Of a stretch of DNA of 64,000 nt, positions 34,670-48,920 are shown piece after piece. Made by a program: the position numbers and the translations under genes. The stretch's first letter is position 1; the number at the start of each line of letters is the position of its first letter. Origin of the DNA: Phorcus lineatus (taxonomy: Eukaryota > Mollusca > Gastropoda > Trochida > Trochidae); contig OV121081.1 in NCBI GenBank assembly GCA_921293015.1, forward strand, positions 78,509,022-78,573,021, given 5' to 3'. The notes beneath the pieces are model-generated. The model was not told the origin of the DNA and did no database searches. It saw nothing but the letters and a program-made list of their open reading frames with translations.

Positions 34670-37180
34670 CTTGTGACTGCGTATGATGCATCATTGCAAT
34701 GGGAGTGTATTCCTTAAATAGGTCTTTCAGAGATTTGATACATGTCGCAGAGGGTCAATCTAGTGTTTAATGTTCATACTTACAATTGGCTGGGTTGTAC
34801 TTCTTGAGGGTTTACTGTTTCCTCATAAGACAGTATCCATTTGTACATGTATAACTGGCAAATGTCACCTATAACAATAGTATTCCTCATTGAAGGATTG
34901 ATAAAAACACATTGTTACTGCGTTTAGGCTATAAAGACAATAAAATGAGTTTTATGAGGTAGACATAATAAACATTAGTCACATGTTTTACATTATGAGA
35001 AATGATTGTGAATTGCACTTATTTAGAAAATTATTTGTAATCCCATTACGCATAACCTATTGTGATAATACATTACAAGGTAAACTGTTAAGAATTCCTA
35101 ATTCAATTTCCTGTACCGTATAAGCAGGTCCCGTCATTCTCCTAAAAAAACGTACCAAATGTTCTAAACGTGACAAACCGTTGAAGAGTTTTGAAGCATA
35201 CCAAAGTATTGATCAACGCATTTTCTCTCCACAGAGGTAGCTCCATCGTAACTTCCGGTACTGCCCTCTGTTGTGATACGAGCTATTCTCGGGCTTAAGG
35301 CAGGTTCTCCTCAGCGGCAAAAAATCCCTTTTGATATTGGTATTTCCTTAAAAGAATTCTTCCAATACATCATGATCCTTCCAACACGGTTGACTGGCGC
35401 TCGGTCAGATCCTAACATTGCTTAAATACTAATCTTCAGTGCAATATCGATAGATACACACTTTAATAAGGACGACATCTTTGGAATTATTGATAAACAT
35501 ATTAACAAAATATGAAAATACTTTTAAGGAGCTTTTTCACCTTTTAAGCCTCTTTTTAATGAGTTTAGGTTTTAATTTAAACTTGAATTAAAATCTACTT
35601 TTCCATGGTCTGACATGATTATCTCTCGGGTTAAGAGGTACAACCACATCGTAATACATAAATTGCTCAACTGCACCAGTGTCTATGCCATCAGCTAAGG
35701 AGGAACTTCAAGTACCACACAGCTTGAAACATTAGCAGCCTACCAAGTTTAAATGACGTAATTAAAACACTCAGTACATCTAAATTGAAAAAGACAAACG
35801 GATAAGGAAACTGTAAATGAAACAAATTATGGGTTACATCTCTTAGAAATACACTTAAATTTGATATCTTAACTTTACCTCACGTAAAAAGTATTCCGCA
35901 CATCTGTTTTTGATTATCTCCAATAACTTAATCATATAAAAGTCATATATAAATACAAAAGTCGATAAGAGAACAAAAAGAGGGCTCCTACACTTGGTGA
36001 ATTGTGATATAACTTTTATATGGGAGTACCTTTGTCACACTAATAAATTTTAATCTGCTTTTAGGATGTGCTCGTCTTGTAATGCCGTATTAACACGCAA
36101 TGAACTTCCTTTTGGATTGCTTTAAATAAATAAAATAATCTGTTGTATTTATGATAATGTGTATTTTCTTTTGAATTATTATTGGCCGTAAGAGATGGTA
36201 ATAGGAAAATATTTCAAACATACGATAACGTACAACTTTAATATCTTCAGTCAATATATTAATTGAATACCTCTGGGCGAACACTTTTGCAATAAATCCG
36301 GCTCTGACATCATACGATTTCTGTCTACTGTCTACAGAATTGCCTTTAAGTAGTAAACGTGTGCAGAAACCTTCAGGATTCTCTGGAAAAAGCAGGAACA
36401 GTTGTTAGACCGATCTCAACTTTGTGTTTTGTAAATCATTGTCTGACAAAAGTAGAAAGTAACTCTCGTCTAAATGGTAGACTGGTTTACGAGTGTAAGA
36501 TTCACAACACATCCCATGCTATCCGTCATTGTTATCTTCTCCTTATTCCTATAAATGAACAGAACCATAGGTGTGCTGAATATATCCCTGTTCTATGCCT
36601 ACTGAGAAGAACTTTGTAAAAATAAAAGTGTTGTTAAATTTTGCTTTACATGGAAAATAATAAATTTGCAGATGATCAAAGTGATGAGATGAACAATTTA
36701 ATTCTTATTTCTAATAATTTTAGGTTGCAAACGTCCAATGGAAAAGATGTTAAGGTATGTATTCTCGTTTTAAATCGTTACATGCGCCCGTGAACTGTCC
36801 GACATAAAGAGAAAGGAATCATATTAGACTGGCCGATTCCCTTAATTTTATTTAAGTGGGACATGAAAAATCTTTAGTCTCTATAACTAAGCTGACATAA
36901 TGACTTTATATATGTGCAATAGATACAAACATTGAAATGTAAATAAATTAACAAATATTGAGACACATACACTCCATTTGTATATAACTATAACTACTTG
37001 CAAGTTGTGAAGTAGAGTTCTGCGTTCTGAGTTCTTCGGTGATCTCTGAAATTAAATTAAACGTCTTAAGACTCTCAATTAAATTTCTCTTATTGAAATG
37101 ACATATTACAGGAACTAAAACCATTGCCGACATTGGCTGTATCCTATTTGACTGTCTTTATAGGCATTAGAGATTGAGAA
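34670..37180. other. Intergenic, no gene recognised
   Basis: AT-rich. The 86-codon frame at 36359-36619 is followed by AATAAA near 36621, but it has no recognisable motif or upstream exon, so I do not call a gene. Confidence 0.35.
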
Positions 37181-37189
37181 ACCACAGAA

Positions 37190-37310
37190 AGAAACCTCGT
37201 TATAGCATGTCGATGTACACATTGATCTCAGCTTATAACTACCTCTGATTACAGGACTTTAAGCACCATTAGGACATGCACACAGAAACGTGTTGGAGGG
37301 ATTGGTGGAT
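37190..37310 (+). repeat. Array block A, copy 1
   Basis: TAGCATGTCGATGTACACAT..GCTTATAACTACCTCT..CTTTAAGCACCATTAGGACA matches 44970-45085. Confidence 0.7.
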
Positions 37311-37789
37311 CCACTTTTTAGTTGAACAGTTTTTCAAATGTGTATACGCATAGAACTATTTAAAGTCAAGTCTTTTACAGTGTCCATCAATGTGAGTATA
37401 ACCTCTATCTAGAAGTTTATGTCACCCTTAATTGTGTAAAAGTTCACAAGAAATGTTCACGTTGAAAGTAATGAGGCTTCACAGATTTTTCAGAAGAAGA
37501 CATATCTGTTTAGAAAGATTTAAAATTGAATAAGTTTTTAAATTTTTTTAATGCTTGTATTTCTAGTACACACTTTATAAGGAAGAAATTTAGGTCTGTT
37601 TAAGGTTGCCACTTCAATATTTCATGCATCTTTTGTGTACTTGATTAAGTGTAAATGACACGAATCATTCTAGACATAAGGATTTTGCAAAAATATTATC
37701 TCAAAGTTAGTCAAATATTATGAATAACCTCATATAGCTCAACTATTTTAAATAAGGGTAAAACATATTTCTTATGTTCTTGAAGAAAT

Positions 37790-37985
37790 ATGGCATAGCG
37801 GACATTAAGCCAGTCTGGCTTCTCTTGTGCATGGACTGCACTAAAAGATTGAGTCACGCTATGTGCACCTTGTCAACGTGACATTTCTTCTTGTCGACTG
37901 GGTCGGGTTGCTCTTATACGAAAAGAAACGTGATATACACATATCTGTTTGGAGGCGATATGCCTCTACAGCTATCTTAAGTTGT
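37790..37985 (+). repeat. Array block B, copy 1
   Basis: GTGCACCTTGTCAACGTGAC, ATTTCTTCTTGT, GGTTGCTCTTATACG and CGTGATATACACATATC match 45905-45990 in order. Confidence 0.65.
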
Positions 37986-37999
37986 GTTTTGAAATAAAC

Positions 38000-40900
38000 A
38001 TTAAAGAACAAAATCTTTATAAGAGGAAATCATAAAAACTTTGTGCACGAGTCTATTTGTTTATTTACTTCTTATCACGAAAATTTCAGAAATAAAGTAA
38101 GTGATGGTCAAAAGATTGTAAGATACAATTTCAAAAGGGTATACCAAGAAGTCGTTATATATGAAACATGTTTTCTTGATTGAACAAAGACCACTGTTGC
38201 CATTAAGAAGAAACATACTTTCAATAAACATGACTTTAGCTCGGTCTTTCTGTAATGATCATAAGTGATTGGTGACAATGATATTACATGACCAAAAACA
38301 CATTCACAATGTTAGGAAATCAAAGAATTAGAGAATCGTTATAGTTTAATAGTTGCAGTTAAACATTAATGGAACATTGTACCTTTAAAGTTGAAGAAAA
38401 TATAACTTAAAGGAATTTCTCAACTCTTTTATTACTGTTTCAATCAGAGAAAGAAAAAATGCATAAAATGCATACAATCCAAAAAGCAAAGTATGTTTTG
38501 AATCGTTTATCAAATTATTGATAAAGTGGTTTATTGCTTTCGGATACCTAATGATGCAATATATCAATGAATATATAAAGGATATTCATATAATATACAT
38601 ATAGGTATACATAAGGATACATACGAGAAGGCATAACACCTGTTGGCTATGGTCATTTTCATATGGCTAAATTATTCTTGCTTATCTTGATATCCACATT
38701 CTGGATAACCTATGCCTTATTTTAATGATTGCCTCAATGAACAGACAGTAACTATATATTATCTAATCTAATGACAATTTAGTGCTGAAACAGTTTCAAA
38801 TAGTGTATTTGCCTACATATCACCTGCAAAAGTAAACAATTGGAACATTTGTTCTTATTTGGTACATTTGGCCAATTGGTTTCCTTTTCTATGTCAATAC
38901 AGAATACATTTATCATAATCAATACCTGTATATCTTATTGACTTTCACAAAATTATTATCGCTTGATAAATCACTCTGAATCTTGTTCTTTTCTAGTATA
39001 ATTGTTGGGATTTTTCTGGTGAAATTCACGTCTCCAAATCCTCCAATGAGTCTTGAAGACGTCAGGAAAAAAGACATTAAAGTAAAATCAAATCAACCCA
39101 AAGGCACTTTTTTACCTGAGAACATCGGCGTTAATTGGTAAAGATATTAACTCCTTTCTGTCAATCGTGAACCAATGACCGAAACAAAAAACAATAGTAC
39201 AAATTGTTACCCTTTATCTAGCATTGTTTAACCTATAAGCAGAAACACACATCACCTATATATAGCATTGTTCAACCTAAGAGCAAAACAAAAATTAGAA
39301 TGACCAGGATATTTCTGAATGTTAAAACAACAGCACAAAATTCTTCTGTAAGTAATATAATAATGACTTTCAAGTACAGCTGCATACCGAAAGTTTGTTC
39401 ACATACCTGCGTGTCCTAGTGCAATTATCATGTAATTTGGGATGTCTTTCAGGCATCATAGGATTGCGAAAAAGAAACGGATAATGTTAAAATTTCAGTA
39501 CAGAAGTGAAGATTCATTGTACTTTAACATAATCGTATATCATACCCAACATTTAACCATAACAGTTTTGGCATGTCATTTAAGTGACCAGGGGTCAAAA
39601 TTCCGAAAACACTCATTTTCATTTTCCGCTACAAAATCCATTTTTTAGTTATCAACAGCTTTAAACACAAGTCATGTTTGTTCCCATGCAAAACATCAAT
39701 GTGATTGTGTTGATTTTTTTCTCGCAGATGGGAACTGTAGTATTTTAATAGAAATTTAAGGAAATAGGAATATCGAAAATATGACCCCTTCTGTTTATTT
39801 CAACATGTTAAAATTCCAATTTTTGCACATTAGAGTAAATGATCCCAAACTAAGTTAAGGAATGGCTATATTTAACATGGACAATAATTGATTCACTTTC
39901 AGTTTTGTGGAAGTAACTTTATTAACGTCAAAACAAAACCCAAATTACATGATATTTGCACTACGATACAGTGGCATACAGCTGTAGATTTGCTTCTGCT
40001 AGATACGGTTATTCTGGAAACCACAACACCTACTAGTAAAAGCATTCTTATTTAGAAATTAAATGGCAGAAATGAACATGAATGTGATTCAACATGTTTC
40101 GAGAGGCTTAGGGTACCATAATAATCTTATTGGCATTAATTTGGCTTACTCTTCGTTCAAATGATGTTTGTTTCCCAGGTGCACCTGTGCAGGACTAGAC
40201 TGTTAGTTAACCAATCGATGACTTACAATGTAAATTTATATATCTATTTTTTTTTGCTGTATACATGACAACAATAATTTTCTTGAAATTAAAATAAAAT
40301 ATAGTTTTGAATATTTCATGTTTTGTTTACAAAGGAAAACAATAAGGTTGTTTTAGACAAAATTTAACTTATAACCTTTCCCCTTTTTATCAATTTAAAA
40401 AAAGTATCTCTAACGTATTGATAACATTTAATAATAGTATAAATGTGTCAATGAAATGAAAAACCACAAAAAGATATATCATCAATGAACTCAACGTACA
40501 ATTACCTTTGAAAGTTTTATTGGCACAAATTTCAATGGCTGAAAAATCCTTTTTCACAACTTCTACCCTAAAAAAGTAAAAAAATAATTTTAAATTAAAA
40601 ACTTCAATGAATCAGCGCACTTTGCAAGAGTGTATTCAACACAAAGAGGATATATTGATGACGCAACGAGTGTGTATTTATATTTTATGTCAACGTGGCT
40701 GAAGAAGTTATTCAATCACATCAACAACTCTATTTGTTGAAATGTTAAAGCAATTTGCCTCTTGTTTAATGTTAAATTTTGTCGTCAGTGTGACATTTAT
40801 AAGCTTCAAATGACACTGTTAATCGTCAAATGACTAATATTGGTGATTATCTTTTTCCGATATCTTCCGTGACCAATAATTGTTGAATAATGACTTTAGT

Positions 40901-41050
40901 AAACGAACCCATATTAGATAGAAACAGTCGTATAGCACTTTCAATATATTGCTATCTATTTACCCTTAGTTATTTTTGTCATAAATATGTTTGTACAAGA
41001 GCATTGTTGAGAGGGAATAGTTTGTATAGTTTATGAATACAAAAACATTC
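38000..41050. other. Diverged DNA between array blocks B and C
   Basis: AT-rich and without recognised genes. Faint similarities to 46-47 kb (for example around 39030 and 47030) are too weak to annotate. Confidence 0.3.
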
Positions 41051-41060
41051 TTTGTTCTTC

Positions 41061-41131
41061 ATTCATTTATCATTATATAATTCATTTATCATTATACAAT
41101 TCATTTATCATTATATGTAATTCATTTATCA
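41061..41131 (+). repeat. ~19-bp tandem repeat, four units
   Basis: ATTCATTTATCATTATATA repeated from 41061, 41080, 41099 and 41120. The last unit is partial. Confidence 0.9.
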
Positions 41132-41184
41132 AACAGAGAAACATTTACATGTACTACACTTGCAACGAGCAACACTATTCAAAA

Positions 41185-41335
41185 GCTGACAGTCACTGAC
41201 CCCTACCAATAAAGATGGAAATCAGCCAATTTGCTCTCGTTATAAGAAACGTCAACCTGGGGCACGAGAATTGGCTGCATTCTTGAATAACAGGAGGGTC
41301 TGAGAAACAGAAACGCCATTTTGGACCAGAATTAT
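41185..41335 (+). repeat. Array block C, copy 1
   Basis: CACTGACCCCTACCAATAAA, GATGGAAATCAGCCAATTTG, GACGTCAAC-type words and GCCATTTT align with 47285-47425. One gap is 2 bases, arguing against coding. Confidence 0.75.
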
Positions 41336-41879
41336 ATATCTTCAATTGAAATGGACAGAAAGAAAAGCTAGATGTTTACCAATCTCCCTAAAACTGATTC
41401 AATGCTAACTACGTCTGCTGAATAATAGTTTGTTTAACTGTGTAAGAGTTTCCAATCATTTTGGAAAATATAGAAGTATAAGTAATATATTGGAAAACTT
41501 TGATATTCCTAATTTGACAATTAGATATCAACTGAAAACATTTTGAGCAAGATTTTTGTTAAAAGAGTCTATATTTGTTAAGATATTTTTAAATGACAAT
41601 TTATAAAGATAATCCGGAAACTACAATTTTTCGCTACGACATGTTTACCTTGTGTACTATATGTGAGTGTAATCTTTAAATGCGTGAAAGTCGAACTTAA
41701 GCAAAAGCAAAAAGACTTTGCAACTTTGAAACAATTTTTAAGCAGCTGTACTGAGAGAAATGTAGGCAACAACATAGAAACAGTCTGCAAAAATATCACT
41801 ACACATCCAAGTATAGAGATATAAGGTGACTTAATCTTACCAAATATAAATTACATTTATGAAACGTGAATGAATTCTA

Positions 41880-42080
41880 CACATCTACTGACAAAGTCCG
41901 TTTCGAGTCACATCAAATCTTGTTTATTTGTATCAGCACGCAAACACTCGGAAAGTGAACGAACGTCGAGAGGAATGAAAGAAATGGAAAAAATTATCTT
42001 GAAAGAAGTTTGTTCAAAAGTTCCAACTTCTAGTTTACTATTTTCACAGCTGCTGTTTTATAAGTACGCATGCCATAAAA
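41880..42080 (+). repeat. Array block D, copy 1
   Basis: CATCAAATCTTGTTTATTTG..GAAAGTGAACGAAC..AGTTCCAACTTCTAG..CAGCTGCTGTTTTATAAGT aligns with 48255-48425. A 74-codon frame is open here, but copy 2 is interrupted by stops. Confidence 0.65.
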
Positions 42081-42604
42081 ATGAAGGCTATTGATTTTAG
42101 ATTTGTTGAAAAAACGTATATTTTAAAATAGATTTTGACACACTATAGTCGAACATTGCCTATACATAGGATATAGATGTGAACACATCTTGTTGGTACA
42201 TTTCGCCATTACACATACCAAAAACAAGAATGAGACAATAAGGTTAACGAGTTGAAGTGTTACACATCAATCTTTATTTCAGTACTGAGGAGGCCACAGG
42301 CCTATAGTACATTTCTTAGATACATCTTTCTTAACATGATTGCTTGGTGAATGAATACTGCAACATTCCGGATAATATTTTCATTCAAACAATTCATTAA
42401 AGGAGAAAATTTATCAATAGATGGATGGACAAAATAAATTTGTTTAATATACTTTCTACGTAATGTGTTATATGTTGGACACACAAGAAGAAAATGATAT
42501 TATATTATAACAGGGATCAAACTTTGATATATGTATTCCATTCTAAGATAACGTTCTTGGGCCCTCTGTCATTTTAACATAAAGTATACATTTCGTCCCA
42601 ACTA

Positions 42605-42890
42605 TTCGTTGCATGTTCTTGCACTTGTATCATTGTATGTTCTTCTGTCCTATAGCAATATCCTGATATATTATATTAACTGTGTGACAGAACCCTGTGT
42701 CAACCCGTTATGCTCGGACGTGACTGGTGTTTCCCATGCTGCATATCATCTTCCCAGACGTGACAAGTCTACAGCGAGACTCATTATCCTCCATTACACA
42801 CATAATTGTTCCTTTCCTCTGTTAGTTAGGATAATTGTTAATTGAATCGGTTAGAACAATCAGTGCCATCCTCCATAGATGACATACTTG
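42605..42890 (+). repeat. Array block E, copy 1 (open frame)
   Basis: Aligns with 53440-53750 and more weakly with 48780-48900. Copy 1 and copy 3 are open in the same frame: CVTEPCVNPLCSDV here and CVTQPHIGPLYTDV there, then RRDKSTARLIILHY and RRDVGSVRLMILDY. The two gaps between them are 18 and 6 bases. This is the only block with any coding-like signature, and I recognise no protein family. Confidence 0.55.
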
Positions 42891-43424
42891 GAATATCAGC
42901 TGTGATGTTCAAGATGATGTTATGCTTTTGCTTGGCTTGGCTATTTTGATACCACGGTGTTCTGTCGGTCGATGCAAGTGTATGTCATTATATGGCAATA
43001 TGCAGTTTATGTTATGGACTATCATTGTCATTAAGAAAACAATGAATAAACCCTGTAGTCGTTTTTGAGTAGGAATAAACATGGACCAACACTCTTATTC
43101 ATTAATTTCCTGTAAGTCGTGTTGTAAATGAACATGTTGTAAAAGTGTTTTTACAAAATATTGATAAGCTTACATAATTGATGTACAAATATGCTCTTTC
43201 TGAGGCAACCCTGCTTAGCAATATTCGGTAAGATGCAATGACAATTTGATGGAAATTTTAAGACAATTGGACCGAATTGCAATAGACATCTCTCTGGCTA
43301 ACTGAATTTGATCTGGATTTAGGTCATTGTTTTATTGCTGGTTTTGACAGATGATTGGCATAGCTGTGCCAATCAATTTTCCCATACAGTTTGATGAAGT
43401 GCCTTGGAATGGTATGAATAGATG

Positions 43425-43500
43425 GTATGAAGACCGAATGAGAAACTTCTGTAGCCGGACAGCTTTATATTTATAGGGAAATGCAATCGAATGAATTAGA
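43425..43500 (+). repeat. Array block F, copy 1 (partial)
   Basis: GACCGAATGAGAAACTTCTG and nearby words resemble 49115-49130 and 54190-54210. The second half found in copies 2 and 3 is absent. Confidence 0.4.
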
Positions 43501-44154
43501 TAAAAGGAAGGAAGACATTTTTCTTAACAAAAGCTATAACAAAGCTCAGTCGTTGTGTAGTCATAATATCTATTTTAGCAATTTATAGAATCGCCTTAGG
43601 AAGATCTAACCTATTGTTTCGTAATATGTAATGTTAAAATTGTGTAACTGCTCTGTTTCCTTACATGTATGTATATTTTGGAGAGACTAGAGAAAATAAG
43701 AAAACAACCATTTATACATGTTTTTTGTCTCATTGTGAATGTAAATAAAAAAATTATACACTCCATTGAACAAAAATTAAAAGACAATTAAAACAATTCC
43801 TTTTAATTGATAAATATGTCCTACATGTAGAATGGCTTGCTTAAAATCGCAAATATAAAGATTGTATATTGATTAGCACCATTCCTAAAAATGGTCTTGA
43901 GACATACCTTTTCCACCGTTATTCTCTATAAAATGTTCCGGATTGTTATTGTTGTATCTATGCGATTGTACATATATAAACACTGAACATTTCCCATATA
44001 TGGTGGAGGTCATTGCTATCTGTATGATTTATATCATCAAAATTCATATAATGATAAAAATGCATGAAACGTTTTTGATTAACTGACTATCTACATTGTC
44101 CATTAATAACCGATCGTACTAAATCATCACAAAGATAGATACCGAATGGTTTGC

Positions 44155-44290
44155 CCGTTTAGGCCTTCTGAAGAAACTATCTTTCACTCCATCCTGTTGA
44201 AGTCACATCAACAGATTCATGGCTCGTCCATCAGCTGTGCTGACGTCAGAAGTGGTGTGGAGTATCTGTAGTCATGCATGTATAGCCAAG
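44155..44290 (+). repeat. Array block G, copy 1
   Basis: CCTTCTGAAGAAACTATCTTTCA..CATCAGCTGTGCTGACGTCAGAAGTGGTGTG aligns with 49428-49540. It includes a CRE-like TGACGTCA that copy 2 lacks. Confidence 0.65.
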
Positions 44291-44299
44291 ATGGATAGA

Positions 44300-44960
44300 T
44301 TAAACACCGACCTGCTCCCCTATCTATTAGTTTCATCCAAAAAAACTATGTCAATAGCTGTTAACGTGCCGACTAGGGTCAGAGGCGGTTCTGGTATTGA
44401 CGTTTGTCTCTGACAAAATTCTTGAACTTCCTGTTTGTGCCATCTGGTATTGCGAAATACTGAAATAACTTCCTGACTAGTGTACCAATGTTATTTCTTG
44501 ATATGAATATCGATTATTGATTTGTTCGTTTGTGAAATGAAATTTGAAGGAAACTTATAAATGTCAAAAAGAGATGCTGATTTTTTCGTAAAAATCCTTT
44601 GAATAATCCTATTAATCTATTGAGATGTTATTTGACATGTAAACGGGTTTTACTTCCTGCGTTTGAACACGTTGAGGACATAGTTGAACACTTCATATGC
44701 GACGTATCGTATGACTATTCACATCTTAAGTATGTAGATGCTAAGAAAGACATTCAATTCATGACCCAAAAATATTCAATGACTTTTAAATCATGGATTG
44801 GAATCACCTGGTCTGTAGTATCAGGAAAATGAGGCACGTCTGATTTCATCCTGATAGGAGGTATATATTTAATAGTGAATATTATATGTGAATAGATTCC
44901 ATACTATTTGACTTGAGCTGAATCCGTCCCAAGTACTGCGGATAGACAGATGCAAGCTTG
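44300..44960. other. Spacer between array units 1 and 2
   Basis: No gene recognised. The 77-codon frame at 44599-44832 has no known motif. Confidence 0.35.
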
Positions 44961-44969
44961 ACAGGAAGT

Positions 44970-45085
44970 CCTGTTTTAGCATGTTGATGTACACGTTGAC
45001 CCCCGCTTATCTTTACCTCTAACTACACCACTTAAAGCACCATTAAGATATACACAGAGTGACGTGATGGGTGGGAGGGGCACAT
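44970..45085 (+). repeat. Array block A, copy 2
   Basis: TTAGCATGTTGATGTACACG..CTTATCTTTACCTCTAACTA..CTTAAAGCACCATTAAGAT, partner of 37190-37310. Confidence 0.7.
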
Positions 45086-45779
45086 TTCATAACATTTCAA
45101 ACGTTTCTATCCACAAGACAGTATCTTAGTTATAGGTTTCTTACTTTTTGCTATAAAATGGCAAAAAAATCAATCATGTATTTACTCAAACTGACAAAAA
45201 CCTCATCTTTAATTAATTGTTACACCTATTGGTAATAAAGTTTCATTTCAATCGTTGCTTCGATGTTCTGTTGCTTTTTACATTAAACCCTCATATTAAC
45301 GTCTTTTGAATAACTATAGTTTTATGTTATCTTTAAAAATCAAGGACCTGTTTTATCTGGTATAGAAACATCTATACAACTCTTGCAATGATGACGCGTT
45401 TAATTTTAATGGTTTAATTCTAGAATATTCTGAGTTATCGTATGCAATTCGAATTTGTTGTTTTCTTTATTATGTAGTACCTTATCACATCAACACACGA
45501 AATTGAGAAATTTCATTGAGAATGTTTCATAGCTATAGAATTTACAATTCTTTTTATTCGAACAGAGAACATTTAATAACCATAATGCAATTCACACTAT
45601 CTCTTTGTTGTCTGGATATACCATATTCATTGTTTATCAATGCAATTATTTCATCCCAAGAAGATATCTGACCGCATATTATATAATATATATATATTCA
45701 TAAAATTAAACTTTTTTTAAAGGTTTCTGAATTTTATTTCAAATTTTTTTGATTAAGTTTGCAAGATGGAATCGGCATC

Positions 45780-45995
45780 AATGAATCTGGGTACCACAAA
45801 GTCTAGCTTTGAAGAGTTAAGTTTTACATGTGAAGTTGCAAAATATTCCTCATGGGCTGAAGCACAGTCTAGCTTGTTCCTGGTTTGCACATTTAATAAG
45901 AGTCGTGATGGTTTGTGCCCTTTGTCAAGTTGACATTTCTTCATGTATAGGTTGCTGCTATACAACTGGTAATGTGATATTTACATATCAGTTAA
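45780..45995 (+). repeat. Array block B, copy 2
   Basis: GTGCCCTTTGTCAAGTTGAC, ATTTCTTCATGTATAGGTTG and TAATGTGATATTTACATATC parallel 37865-37960. Confidence 0.65.
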
Positions 45996-45999
45996 TGGG

Positions 46000-47270
46000 T
46001 GATGTTTAAGGTCTATGTATATGTTTTCCGTTTCTTAACAAACATATGAATTCATACAAGAACTAAAGTATTGTTTTTCAAGTCAAAACATAACGAAAAT
46101 CTAAAATATCAATCCAAATTTATGTTTAACAACAAGATTTGAATTGATAACCGTACGATGCTAAATATAAGTATATCATATCAATAATGTTGTAACGGAT
46201 ATTGATGAGGAGACATGCAGGGGTTGCAAGTGGGTAATTGCTATGGTCTAACTCTAAGGCGTTAAATAGTGATTTGTTATTTATGTTGTAATGAAATATA
46301 TCGAAGAGTTTATCTACAACGGGCGATTACCAATGAAACCATTAAACAAATCCAATATTGTGACATATATATCAATAACCGTAAACAAAAATTCAAAATA
46401 TCATTTCAATTTAAAATCGTTGCTATGAGATGCGTCTAAAAGTGACTGAAGTCGTTCTTAGAGTATATTCTTTACTCAACAGTAAAAATGAAATGGTTTA
46501 AATACTTTTAAAGATAATTCAGTGAAATGATATACTTTAATTCAAAATGGTTCATTGTCCATCTTTGTAAAGCAGTTTAATAATAAATTGTCATGACATT
46601 GTGTCTATCTTGCCAGGGTTAGCTTTTCAACACAACACACAACAAGTCAGACTAGTATTTTGTAGAGATCAGCGCATTTGTATATGTCAAAAACAATATC
46701 AAATTTATAAACTTCCATCTTTCACCAATTCAATTAAAATTGCGTATATGTTAATAATAGCTTTATTGCTATAATAGCCAAGAAGAATTTACAGATACTG
46801 AAATAAATTTAATAGCTAGGACTATCATTAGCAAGTGTATGTTCTGGGTATTATTATTGAGATTGTTTCGTATATTTTAAATGATAAATTAATTTATTGA
46901 TTCACTCATTCTGATCATCTTTTTACAGCTAGATGCAACAACCTTCAATGTGTTAGATCTTCATACATATTAAAATGATCAATTATACAGGTTTGGATTT
47001 AAAGAAAGTTAGTGTTCCCTCAAATCCTCGAGATTCTCTTTGTCCATTAACTGAAAACTATTATCAAAATTATTTCATTTATTGTATCTAGATGGAGAAA
47101 ATCAATGTATTATAAACTGTGCAAATATTTAAAAATATGTTGGCAGTATGAGTATATAACAACTTAAAGGAAACTTTCATTGTGTCGAGTTGTACGTGTG
47201 TGGTTTCAAACTTCTGTATGCAGAGAGAATCATTTATACCCTTATCTTATCCAACGTATCCACTGAACGT
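46000..47270. other. Diverged DNA between array blocks B and C, unit 2
   Basis: AT-rich, no gene or strong repeat recognised. Confidence 0.35.
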
Positions 47271-47279
47271 AACTGCATC

Positions 47280-47430
47280 AATATGCGCTGTCTACAGCCA
47301 CTGACCCACCAATAACGATGGAAATCAGAGAATTTGTTCTGGTTAAAGGAGACGTCAACACGGGTCAATCGTATTTGATCTCTTGCTGGCGTAGCAGAAG
47401 GATCTCTGAACTTCCATTTTATGGTTTCGG
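47280..47430 (+). repeat. Array block C, copy 2
   Basis: CACTGACCCACCAATAACGA, TGGAAATCAGAGAATTTGTT and AGACGTCAACACGGG pair with block C at 41185-41335. Confidence 0.75.
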
Positions 47431-47439
47431 ATACTTTTC

Positions 47440-48220
47440 TATCTTTTCTATCTCATATGAAATGTTCATTATTTATCGTTTTCGCGTAGATTTCTAAGAG
47501 GTTTTCACTTGAGATATGAATTGAGATAATACGGATATGATATATTCAACAGTCACTATAGCAAGATCGTCTACTGTATATATAATTTGATGAAAACTGT
47601 CCTGCAGCTGTCAAAAAAATATTCAGCTGTTGCATACTTGTAAAAATAATAACTTTGATCTCTTTAGGCGATAAAATAAACACGTGATATAGTAATACAT
47701 TTATTTTCATATTTTTTTCTCATTTCTCTGTTAACAGCTATTACATTTTGCTCAACCTAATTTTCGGCTGGGTATTTCATACACTTTACTTATGCCTCAT
47801 TACAAGTAGGAAACGTCAAGAAGCACTCATCAACAACCTTTGTTTCCAGAAAGTGATCCTGTTATACAATAAAACTCTTGTTTCTTTTGCACTAGCAACA
47901 TTCTTTTACATACAAGTTGAACGTTGGTCAGAACTGATTAACTAAAAACACTCACATTTCTACATCTGCCCACAATGTGTTATTCGGTGTAAGTGATGAA
48001 TTATTGATCAAGCTCAAAGGTTAAATAAGATAAAAAGCATTTACGCAGTGTCATTAAGGTTTGGGTGTTATAACTTATATAATCATACTTGTTTTATATT
48101 TTCTTAATGATTACCAACATTCTTATACTTTAATTAACCATTTTAAACTATATTTCAGGCGTTGTAATAGTAAAGTCTGCAACATTTATAAGTAGCACTA
48201 CTTTATCAAATTCGAAAAAG
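47440..48220. other. Spacer between array blocks C and D
   Basis: AT-rich, no recognised gene. The frame at 47748-47945 has no known motif. Confidence 0.35.
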
Positions 48221-48234
48221 AACCCCGTGCCCAC

Positions 48235-48425
48235 CTTAGGTCAGCTCATTTTCATAAACAACATCAAACGTGTTTATTTACTTGCACTCAAGGATGAAGA
48301 GAGTAAACAAACTCTAGACAGCTTAAACAAATGAAAAAGCAGTTTCTCGATAAAATTCTTTTGAAGTGCCAACTTCAAATAAGGACATGTGTATTAATAT
48401 CTCAGCTGTTCTATAAGTGCTCATT
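48235..48425 (+). repeat. Array block D, copy 2
   Basis: CATCAAACGTGTTTATTTAC..GAGAGTAAACAAACTCT..AAGTGCCAACTTCAAAT..CAGCTGTTCTATAAGTGC, partner of 41880-42080. Confidence 0.65.
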
Positions 48426-48779
48426 ACGTACGTACCTCAGACTTAACCTCCAATCGTGATATAAATACTACTCCTGTCAGAGATTGAGATATCAGTCGAA
48501 AATATAACTCATATGAAATATAATATATATATAAAACATAAACTATAATCATATCATAGGAATCCATTTGCTCTTGATGAGAAAGTTTAAAATTATGTAT
48601 TACGGATTTTTGATACTGCATTATATATCACAGGAATACAAGAACGAAATATCGAGTCAACTTATGTGTAATACGGACATTTGATGTGCATTCGATATGG
48701 GAGAACCTTCTACATCTAAAGAACCTCTCTTTAAATTACACGCAGAATATCTTCTGACTCGTTCTTTCTTGTCGTTGTA

Positions 48780-48920
48780 ACCTGTATCAATATCCTGACA
48801 TAAAACATTGTATATAACTTTCCAAGGTCAATCTATATAGAAATAGGCATTTTAGCACTGACGTGACGAGTAACGCCAATATTTGTGGCTGGTATGTAGT
48901 CTAGTCCGTCAGCCAGATCC
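48780..48920 (+). repeat. Array block E, copy 2 (decayed)
   Basis: GTATCAATATCCTGACATAA and ATAGGCATTTTAGCACTGACGTGACGAG resemble copies 1 and 3. A single-base gap breaks the frame shared by the other two copies. Confidence 0.45.
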